Assembly: GCA_003489345.1 (NCBI GenBank)
Contig: DNIT01000221.1
Span: 51,955 to 63,416 of the forward strand
Origin: Pelotomaculum sp.
GTDB lineage: Bacteria; Bacillota; Desulfotomaculia; Desulfotomaculales; Pelotomaculaceae
DNA: 11,462 bases
Reading direction: 5' to 3'
Part shown: positions 1-5,436 of the stretch, piece by piece
Position numbering within the stretch: position 1 is the stretch's first letter
Layout of the letters: every line of letters starts with the position of its first letter
The notes under the pieces: model-generated
The model's database searches: none
What the model saw: only the letters and a program-made list of their open reading frames with translations
What the model was told of the DNA's origin: nothing
Made by a program: the position numbers and the translations under genes

Positions 1-111
1 CCGTCCCTTTCACGCGAGATGGGCAGGCTGAGGGATGAAGGGGTGATAGATTTTCACCGGGACTCCATAAAAATTAAGCAGATGGAGGCTTTGCGAAATA
101 TGGCCGGATAG
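1..111 (+). CDS. Crp/Fnr-family transcriptional regulator, C-terminal end (partial)
   Basis: Reading frame 1 is open from the first base to a TAG stop and gives 36 residues. They begin PSLSREMGRLRDEGVIDFHR, which is the second half of the winged helix-turn-helix of Crp/Fnr proteins: the recognition helix (S-x-S-R-E-x-x-x-L) followed by the wing (G-x-I-x-F-x-R-x-x-I-x-I). In this family a cyclic-nucleotide-binding-like fold at the N-terminus senses a ligand or redox state and the C-terminal helix binds DNA. Only this tail is in the window, so neither the signal sensed nor any cysteines can be judged. It reads in the same direction as the toxin-antitoxin pair downstream, with a gap of about 140 bases that carries a possible promoter, so they are probably separate units. 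The family call is fairly firm; a subfamily cannot be given. Confidence 0.75.
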   Translation, partial: PSLSREMGRLRDEGVIDFHRDSIKIKQMEALRNMAG

Positions 112-165
112 AAGAATGTCAAAAAGAATGGAATATTGGACGGTCTGTAAATTAATTTCAGTATG

Positions 166-174
166 TGTTATAGT
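166..174 (+). promoter_or_regulatory. possible extended -10 promoter of the antitoxin-toxin operon
   Basis: The sequence TGTTATAGT fits an extended -10 element (TGn-TATAAT with one mismatch). It sits about 75 bases upstream of the antitoxin start. At 17-base spacing the -35 position (TGTAAA) matches only three of six consensus bases, so the call rests on the -10 alone. Confidence 0.3.
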
Positions 175-249
175 AGACAAGGAAACAATGCTTCCAAGAA
201 ACCAAGAAAAGGGAAACAAGAATCTTTTTGCCTGAGGGAGGATAGAATA

Positions 250-633
250 ATGGTAGTACATTATGGTAGGGAGTTGAGCCCTATGGAAGTAAAAAGGATT
301 AGGGTATCAGACAAAAGACAGATTACTATCCCAAAAAATTTTTTTGAAAAATTAAATCTAGGTGAAGAGGCAGACTGTATCTTTGACAAGGACAGAGGAG
401 AGATTATTATTCGTCCGCATCTCAAAGACGATGATTTTAGTGAATTTATACTGGCAGACCTGATTAATCAGGGGTATGGCGGGAATGCTCTGCTTAGTGA
501 ATTTAAGCGTATGAAGAAGAGGATAAGACCAGCAGTTGAGAGAATGATTGAGGAAGCCGATCAGACAGCAGCCCAAATGAAAGGGACCGGCGATGATGAA
601 ATAAGTGAAATATTTGCCGACACGGAGGACTGA
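250..633 (+). CDS. AbrB/MazE/SpoVT-fold antitoxin of a type II toxin-antitoxin pair
   Basis: A predicted 127-residue DNA-binding antitoxin. Residues 12-56 carry the swapped-hairpin AbrB signature: MEVKRIRVSDKRQITIPKNF, then a helix ending K-L-N-L-G, then a D-x-x-x-G-E-I-I-I-R-P strand. The remaining ~70 residues are charged and helical, as expected for a segment that wraps and neutralises a toxin, and they end in a very acidic tail. The frame is open further upstream, but the ATG at 250 is chosen because GAGGGAGG lies about 8 bases before it. An ATG at 283, with GGTAGGGAG upstream, is a credible alternative and would begin exactly at the fold. The stop is two bases from the toxin start. The antitoxin probably represses the operon alone and with the toxin. 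The family is clear; the partner is inferred from position. Confidence 0.8.
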   Translation: MVVHYGRELSPMEVKRIRVSDKRQITIPKNFFEKLNLGEEADCIFDKDRGEIIIRPHLKDDDFSEFILADLINQGYGGNALLSEFKRMKKRIRPAVERMIEEADQTAAQMKGTGDDEISEIFADTED

Positions 634-635
634 CA

Positions 636-935
636 ATGCTCTCGGTTACCTTTCTTCCTCCGGCAAAACAATATCTTAAAAAGATAAAGGACAAGCGCTT
701 AAAGAAGAAGTACGAAGAGGCCATAACAGAGATACGTAAGAACCCGGACATTGGCGGGTTTAAAACAGGTGATCTTGCCGGTGTACGCGGATATGATATT
801 AAACATGAGGGCGTATCTTATGAAATCGCATATCGCGTTACAGTTAATGCACAGGGCGATGCAGTTGTAATTATAATGGCCGGAACCAGAGAAAATTTCT
901 ATGAGACGCTAAAGAAGTATTATAAATTAATATAA
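636..935 (+). CDS. RelE/ParE-superfamily toxin
   Basis: A 99-residue basic protein with the RelE/ParE fold pattern: an N-terminal strand (VTFLPPAKQYLKKI), two lysine-rich helices, a central G-G-F-K-x-G-D-L-A-G-V-R-G-Y-D-I segment, and C-terminal strands YEIAYRV and VVIIMAGTRENFYETLKKYY. In this superfamily RelE members cut mRNA on the ribosome and ParE members poison DNA gyrase; the sequence alone does not tell which applies. The R-E-N-F-Y-E-x-L-K-x-Y ending is common in RelE-like toxins. A GGAGG at 624-628, inside the antitoxin's last codons, gives 7-base spacing to the ATG, so translation is probably coupled to the antitoxin. Full length and apparently intact. Confidence 0.8.
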   Translation: MLSVTFLPPAKQYLKKIKDKRLKKKYEEAITEIRKNPDIGGFKTGDLAGVRGYDIKHEGVSYEIAYRVTVNAQGDAVVIIMAGTRENFYETLKKYYKLI

Positions 936-1026
936 TAGTACAGCATGATGGCGGTATGTGTGGAGTGTTCGCAAAAAAATGTTTGGAACCGCATATGTAA
1001 ATTAAAGGAGCAGAATAAAGGAAGGT

Positions 1027-1414
1027 ATGAAGGAGAGCAAACAAAGAAGAATATCGCCGACAAAGCCAAGACTCTGTTTTCTCGGAGGAGATACGCCGCC
1101 ACCTCCATTCGGGACATATGCGACGCTGCGGGGTGCAGCAAAGGCAACTTGTACTACCATTTCAAAAGCAAGGAAGATTTGTTTCTTTATCTGGAGGAAC
1201 AAACCTTTTCGGAATGGTGGGACCAGTTGGATACAATATTCTCTCAGTATGAATCCTTTACTGAAAAACTTTATGTTTTTGGTGATTTCATTTCCGGCAT
1301 TGAAAGGCCGCTGAGAGAGAGTTTATTACTAAATCCTTTGAAAATGTTAAAAAGTTTATATCTGAAGGGATCGCCGATTGCGAGTGCAAAGATGAAAATT
1401 TATTAGAAGGTTAA
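1027..1414 (+). pseudogene. TetR-family repressor, frameshifted and 3'-truncated
   Basis: The long open frame here (in-frame ATG at 945, stop at 1406) encodes a clear TetR DNA-binding domain: NIADKAKTLFSRRRYAATSI, then R-D-I-C-D-A-A-G-C-S-K-G-N-L-Y-Y-H-F-K-S-K-E-D-L-F. The natural start was probably the ATG at 1027 (M-K-E-S-K-Q), which is out of frame with the domain; loss of one CAAA unit near 1040 would explain this. A second shift lies at the GAGAGAGAG run (1314-1322). After it the family-like reading FITKSFENVKKFISEGIADC continues in another frame to a TAA at 1412-1414. Even with both shifts repaired, much of the ligand-binding domain is missing and the gene runs straight into the PEP-synthase-like remnant. 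It was probably the local regulator of that gene. Inactivation is inferred from sequence and assumes correct base calls. Confidence 0.75.
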
Positions 1415-1432
1415 GTAGGAAATTTTAGGGAA

Positions 1433-2165
1433 GTGGATATTCTTGGAAAAGAGTCGTGGGGTTTTCTTTCTCAGCTGGACAGAAGCTTTTCAAGACGGGT
1501 GGAAGCAGCCGGGGGTAAGGGGTGGAACCTGGACAGGCTTGAACGCTACGGGTTCGATGTTCCCGTCGGTGGCGTCCTTACGACCGGGGCTTACCAGAAT
1601 TTTATCATTGAAAACAACCTGCTTGAAGATGCAGGGGCAATCAGCCGGAGTATATCCATTGGCAACATTGAAGAGAAGGAGGCCGAGTATAAAAGCTTTT
1701 CCTGCTCAGAGAAAAAATTGAGGCTGGACATATCCCCAAGTATATTCAGGAAGAATTAATCTCTAGGCTGAAAAATCTTGGAATACTTGATAAACCTCTG
1801 GCCGTCCGTCTTCGACCACTGCAGAGGACTCCGGCACGGCATCTTTTGCCGGCATCCACGCATCGTTCTTAAATGTTGGTGGCATAGATAACGTTCTGAC
1901 TGCCATAAAAAGATGTTATGCCTCCTTGTGGATACCACGCATTGCCTACCGCCGAAAAATTGATGTCAAAGATAGTAAAGTGCTCCAGGCCGTGGTGATT
2001 ATGGAAATGGTGGAAGCCGAGCGCTGGAGTCGGTTTTACCTGCGATCCACGCACCGACGGGAAGATGTCGTGCTGATCAGCGCCAATTTTGGCCTGGGTG
2101 AAAGCGTGGTCAGTGGCGCCGTCGAGCCAGACGAATACAGTCTGGACTATTGGTACGAATATTCA
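1433..2165 (+). pseudogene. PEP-synthase/rifampicin-phosphotransferase-like enzyme, N-terminal ATP-grasp fragment
   Basis: This is the first part of a pyruvate-phosphate-dikinase-type ATP-binding domain. Visible motifs, across three frames, are GGKGWNLDRLERYGFDVPVG, AVR-SSTTAEDSGTASFAGIH, FLNVGGIDNVLTAIKRCYAS and DVVLISANFGLGESVVSGAV-E-P-D-E-Y. Family members transfer phosphate from ATP to pyruvate or to a drug through a swivelling histidine. Frameshifts are visible near 1692, at 1809-1812 (one T lost from the codon after A-V-R), near 2022 (an extra C) and compensated near 2058. Reading stops at a TAA just after D-Y-W-Y-E. The rest of the domain is found inverted at 3463-3801. The start is uncertain; a GTG at 1433 opens the frame but lacks a well-spaced ribosome binding site. 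It is closer to generic PEP-synthase-like proteins than to the intact rph in this window. Confidence 0.85.
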
Positions 2166-2311
2166 TAAGGACAAACTTGTAAACTCGCATAAAATAAAGG
2201 CTTTACGGCACAAACAAGCGAATATTGCATTAATATTGGCACTTAAACGCCTTCTATCTCGTTTAAAATAATGAAAAAATGTGAACTATAGCTAAAAATA
2301 CAGTTTTAACT
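2166..2311. other. AT-rich junction between the dead gene and the orphan membrane gene
   Basis: No coding sequence is recognised. TTAAACG (2243-2249) and CGTTTAA (2260-2266) form a perfect 7-bp inverted repeat with a 10-base loop, just downstream of the leftward membrane gene. There is no T-run after it on either strand, so a terminator role is weakly supported. Base composition changes here from mixed to strongly AT-rich, consistent with the edge of inserted DNA. Confidence 0.4.
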
Positions 2312-3280
2312 TTATTGGATTAAAGAAGCAAAATATTTACCGAACCATTGCAAAAATAAAAAAGTCAATTGAACCAATTGAACAAATGAGCAGATGATTA
2401 ATGTGAGTGAGACTAAAAATATTGCTCCAAAAAGGAGTCTGTATAGCCATTTTGTGAAAAAATCTTTTCTTGCCGCTTTAATCCATTCTTCTGTCGGATT
2501 TAGGCCTAAAAAAATATTAGTGGAACATCTATAATGAATATATATTTTTAACAGACGAATTTTTTGTTTTAACCATTTGAGATTATAGTTTGTCTTAATA
2601 GATAAGAGCTTGTGATCATATAACTCTATATGATCAAGAATCCGTGCTGTATTTCTAATATATAAGTGACTATTCAATGCTATATTGTTGTAGCATGAAT
2701 CATCGCTCAAAAATAAGTTGTTAAGTTCTACTTCAAAACGAATCAATGAGTATGCTTCTAGATTTATTGGTATGGTTAGTACCTGTAGTTCGGTGTTTGA
2801 TTTTAGATTGCTTATTTCAAAATTTTTTTCGAAACATTTTGCAAAACGTGTTTCAGTTCCATTGGAAAACAATGTGATTTTTCCTTTGGCATTTACAATA
2901 CTTAAATCTTCATTATTATTGATTATTTGAAACGTATTGACCTTTTTATCACGTTTGGAATAAGAACTATTGTAGTCTGCTAATAAAAAATATATTCCTT
3001 TAAATTTGTTTGAATATAGTTTATATGGTTGATTATATCTATATAAATCTTCTTGAACATTTATATTTGATTTGTAATGGCTATATCTAAAAAGTATAAA
3101 TAAACTAATAATTATTATCATTGCAAGAATTGAAATAGGGTATTTGTTTATAATCAAGAATATTATTTTATTTATTAAAAAGATATTACAAATAGCCAAA
3201 GACAATATTCCTACAATGATAAAAAATTTAAATACTCTTTCTCCAACTATAGTTTCTATTATTAACTTAATCTTCTCCAT
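2312..3280 (-). CDS. orphan membrane protein of unknown function, AT-rich
   Basis: An uninterrupted frame for 322 residues that I do not recognise. Two hydrophobic segments lie near the N-terminus (about 18-36 and 40-64). A soluble, probably beta-rich middle (about 80-210) includes KFKGIYFLLADYNSSYSKRD and L-Q-V-L-T-I-P-I-N-L. A basic helical stretch (K-W-L-K-Q-K-I-R-L-L-K-I-Y-I-H-Y) comes next, then one or two C-terminal membrane segments (about 281-315). Start: ATG at 3280 with CAGGGAAAG about 8 bases upstream. Codon use is dominated by A/T-ending codons (ATT, AAT, TTA), unlike every neighbour, which suggests foreign origin. It lies between two oppositely oriented pieces of a dead PEP-synthase-like gene. 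Two N-terminal TMs plus a beta-rich domain loosely resembles Cap15-type CBASS effectors, but no cyclase gene is near and I do not assign that function. Confidence 0.7.
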   Translation of the reverse strand: MEKIKLIIETIVGERVFKFFIIVGILSLAICNIFLINKIIFLIINKYPISILAMIIIISLFILFRYSHYKSNINVQEDLYRYNQPYKLYSNKFKGIYFLLADYNSSYSKRDKKVNTFQIINNNEDLSIVNAKGKITLFSNGTETRFAKCFEKNFEISNLKSNTELQVLTIPINLEAYSLIRFEVELNNLFLSDDSCYNNIALNSHLYIRNTARILDHIELYDHKLLSIKTNYNLKWLKQKIRLLKIYIHYRCSTNIFLGLNPTEEWIKAARKDFFTKWLYRLLFGAIFLVSLTLIICSFVQLVQLTFLFLQWFGKYFASLIQ

Positions 3281-3390
3281 GGTTTCTTTCCCTGTAATAG
3301 CAAAATTTAATTTTCACAAATTGATTAAGAAAACACTCTGTTTTTTTATCCTTATAGACTTCTGATAAATATATAATATCACAAAATAAA

Positions 3391-3434
3391 AAACGTTCCT
3401 ATAGTAAGATTACTTAATTCTATAGAAACGATTT
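3391..3434 (-). terminator. stem-loop with T-run on the minus strand
   Basis: CGTTCCTATAG (3394-3404) and CTATAGAAACG (3420-3430) pair at 10 of 11 positions around a 15-base loop. On the minus strand the stem is followed by TTTTTTATTTT, which fits a weak intrinsic terminator for leftward transcription coming from the inverted fragment. It stands about 115 bases ahead of the orphan membrane gene and reads in the same direction, so it may insulate that gene or act as an attenuator. Confidence 0.45.
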
Positions 3435-3462
3435 TGGTGCGGGTGTTCATATTGCTATCCTA

Positions 3463-3801
3463 AGTTTTTAGTTTCATAGCATTGCAATTATAAAGGTGCA
3501 TAATCCCAAACAATATAGTGGCGCTCTTTCTTAATCGCTCCACTACAGAAGCTTGCCGTGCTGTCACAGGCCTGACCTGAACGAGAGAAAACTTTTTGCC
3601 GTCAAACACCCACTCGATATCCTGATGCTGCTCTCCATATCCGAAGGAATCAAAAACGCGCTGGATCAAAAGATCCAGTTTACATATATTTTCATCGGTT
3701 AAGACCTTATTTGATAGGGCCCCGGCGGACTCGACAAATTCAGTTCCGCCAGTGCTCCGGGCAACGGTTTTCCCTTCTTTGCGGCCGAGCCTTTTTTCCT
3801 G
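3463..3801 (-). pseudogene. PEP-synthase-like enzyme, second half of the ATP-grasp domain, inverted
   Basis: On the minus strand one continuous frame reads QEKRLGRKEGKTVARSTGGT, then E-F-V-E-S-A-G-A-L-S-N-K-V-L-T-D-E-N-I, then RVFDSFGYGEQHQDIEWVFD and F-S-L-V-Q-V-R-P-V-T-A-R-Q. This is the end of a PEP-synthase ATP-binding domain; the D-I-E-W and V-Q-x-R-P-V-T motifs are diagnostic. It starts where the forward fragment (1433-2165) stops, so the two are complementary halves of one gene in opposite orientation. Recognisable homology ends near 3555; about 30 further residues to the stop have no family resemblance. The motifs in this piece are intact without frameshift, so the inversion may be fairly recent or the frame survived by chance. 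Not expected to make a functional product. Confidence 0.85.
3516..3545. repeat. imperfect inverted repeat at the distal end of the inverted fragment
   Basis: TAGTGGCGC (3516-3524) and GCTCCACTA (3537-3545) pair at 8 of 9 positions with a 12-base loop. It lies where PEP-synthase homology ends in the inverted fragment. CCACTAC at 3540-3546 recurs directly at 3811-3817, on the other side of that fragment. It may mark a rearrangement end or be chance. Confidence 0.35.
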
Positions 3802-3811
3802 CGTACCGCAC

Positions 3812-4197
3812 CACTACGAAAGACCCTCGAATGTCAGAGAAAACATCATGTGGACTATAAGAAAAAATGCTGAGAAAATAGGAACTGGGGATTACTATGA
3901 AAAAACTATAAATTATATGAAGCACATAGGTGATACTCTGGAAATCGGAACAAAGCATCTTGTGTCTGAACTGTGGGCGCTGATCCAGGTAGCCGAAGGA
4001 ATTATCCCTAATTATAAAAAAATTCGAAAACCGGACTTTGGTGTTGCTATACAAAACATCCTCGACAAGCAACTACTTAACTCTGTGCCCCGCGGGAATA
4101 AAGATTCAGAGATTATATCAGGGCTGGGCATATAAAGGACAGCCAGTTAATAACAGTCGACGGCGACGAGGGAAAGGTATATCTGCCGTCTGGTTGA
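3812..4197 (+). pseudogene. PEP-synthase-like enzyme, central domain joined to the extreme C-terminus (internal deletion)
   Basis: From about 3812 the plus strand reads Y-E-R-P-S-N-V-R-E-N-I-M-W, then IRKNAEKIGTGDYYEKTINY, and on to SVPRGNKDSEIISGLGI before a TAA at 4133-4135. The last part aligns by eye with S-P-P-G-N-V-T-T-E-M-G-L-A-L-G in the intact rph here, so this is the central domain of the same superfamily. In the next frame, IKDSQLITVDGDEGKVYLPS runs to a TGA at 4195-4197. It matches the last residues of PEP-utilising mobile domains (compare I-Q-D-G-Q-K-I-R-V-D-G-T-Q-G-F-V-E-I-L in rph). Roughly 300 residues, including the catalytic-histidine domain, are missing between the two. This is the 3' remnant of the gene begun at 1433. 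Confidence 0.75.
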
Positions 4198-4497
4198 TTG
4201 TATTTGTCAGAGGATTTTCCATGTATCTTATATTGCTTGGTGTATCTCTTATAAATACTATATTTTTTCACTCGTTAATGGGATATGCAGCTGTTGTTTT
4301 TCATTAAAAAGTATTGTCCTAAAGGGTATTGCTTCTTATGAAATTAGTGCAATGAGTACAATGTTCAAAAGTTCGATTTACCACAAGTGCTCATTTGTAT
4401 AATATAATCTATAAGTTCAGCAATTCTTAACTATACTGTTTTCTAATCATATTTGGCGCTATTGCAGAACTGATCAATTAGTGGGGGAGGATTTTAG
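4198..4497. other. intergenic region upstream of the methyltransferase gene
   Basis: No gene is supported; the open frame to 4307 has no ribosome binding site and no family resemblance. TATAATATAAT at 4398-4408 offers two overlapping -10 hexamers about 90 bases before the methyltransferase start. No good -35 is seen at 16-18 bases, so this is only a possible promoter. No riboswitch or terminator is evident. Confidence 0.4.
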
Positions 4498-5421
4498 GTG
4501 AGCAAGAAAAAAGCCAGTTTTACAGCTCAAGGCTTGGCCTACATGCGTGCCTACCATGCCATGCACGATAACCCCAAAATCTTTGATGACTCTCTGGCCT
4601 ATCATTTGTTTACGGAGGATGAACGCGCTTTCTTCGAAAACGCTTGGACACAGGTTCCCAAGCTGTACGATCCTGAACGGGCGGCGTCGCTCCCTGACCG
4701 GGCGGCAGCGATAGCCTGGACGTTGCAAACCATCACACCAGGTCCATCCATGACCCTCGGCCGTTCACGGTACACGGAGGAAAACCTTGAGAAGGCTGTC
4801 GGGCAGGGGAGCAAGCAGTATGTAATCCTGGGGGCGGGTTTTGATACCTTCGTGTTTCGTCGCCCGGAGATGTTGGAGAAGCTTCAGGTGTACGAGGTCG
4901 ACCATCCCGCTACGCAAGCTTTTAAACGTGATCGGCTGGCTAAGGCGGGCTGGGAACAACCGGTTCAACTGCACTTTGTTCCGGTGGATTTTGAACAGGA
5001 GAGCCTGGCGGAGGCACTCACACGGTCATCGTATGACCCGCAGGCTCGAAGTTTCTTTAGCTGGCTTGGTGTCACCTATTACCTAACCCGTGACGCGGTG
5101 TTCACCACGCTGCGGACCATCGCCAATCTCGCCCCTGCGGGCAGCGCGGTCATTTTCGATTACCTTGATACGGATGCATTTATCCCCGAGAAAGCAGCTA
5201 AACGCGTGAAAATATTGATAAGAGACACACGACAAGTAGCGGACGAACCAATGATAACAGGTTTTGACCCGTCTGCGCTCGCCGCCGACCTCGCCCGTCT
5301 GGGCTTACGTCTCCAAGAGAACCTGAACCCGTTCGACATTGAAAAACGCCATTTCCGGGGACGCAAGGACGGTTATTATCCGTGTGAACATCAGCACTAT
5401 GCTCTTGCGGTGGTGGAATAA
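4498..5421 (+). CDS. class I SAM-dependent methyltransferase, TIGR00027/leucine-carboxyl-methyltransferase-like
   Basis: A 307-residue cytosolic enzyme expected to transfer a methyl group from S-adenosylmethionine to an unknown acceptor. The SAM-binding motif I is Y-V-I-L-G-A-G-F-D-T (about 108-117). It is followed by the family's V-Y-E-V-D-H-P-A-T-Q (about 131-140), where the acidic residue contacts the ribose, and by FFSWLGVTYYLTRDAVFTTL near residue 190. The N-terminal A-Y-M-R-A-Y-H segment and D-R-A-A-A-I-A-W are also typical of this group, which is related to protein carboxyl methyltransferases and is widespread near secondary-metabolism genes. Start: GTG at 4498, with GGGGGAGG ending 7 bases upstream. 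It has normal length and no frameshift. It runs tail-to-tail into rph with 15 bases between stop codons. Substrate unknown; a role in detoxifying small molecules is inferred only from its neighbours. Confidence 0.85.
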   Translation: MSKKKASFTAQGLAYMRAYHAMHDNPKIFDDSLAYHLFTEDERAFFENAWTQVPKLYDPERAASLPDRAAAIAWTLQTITPGPSMTLGRSRYTEENLEKAVGQGSKQYVILGAGFDTFVFRRPEMLEKLQVYEVDHPATQAFKRDRLAKAGWEQPVQLHFVPVDFEQESLAEALTRSSYDPQARSFFSWLGVTYYLTRDAVFTTLRTIANLAPAGSAVIFDYLDTDAFIPEKAAKRVKILIRDTRQVADEPMITGFDPSALAADLARLGLRLQENLNPFDIEKRHFRGRKDGYYPCEHQHYALAVVE

Positions 5422-5436
5422 GAAAAAAAGAGCGCC

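Noticed and set aside
945..1026. N-terminal extension of the TetR frame from the ATG at 945
   Set aside because: There is no ribosome binding site at 945 and the extra 27 residues are unlike TetR N-termini; the ATG at 1027 with a 4-base deletion downstream explains the data better.
3382..3434. CRISPR repeat or IS terminal repeat at the CTATAG stem-loop
   Set aside because: Only one copy exists and no transposase or matching end is visible at the other side of the AT-rich insert; a terminator-type hairpin is the simpler reading.
3740..4072. 110-codon minus-strand open frame spanning the inverted/forward junction
   Set aside because: Its translation has no family resemblance, while the opposite strand from 3812 and another minus frame below 3801 show clear PEP-synthase motifs.
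4038..4307. Plus-strand open frame of about 89 codons
   Set aside because: It overlaps the dead PEP-synthase tail in another frame, has no ribosome binding site, and its second half is low-complexity hydrophobic translation of AT-rich DNA.
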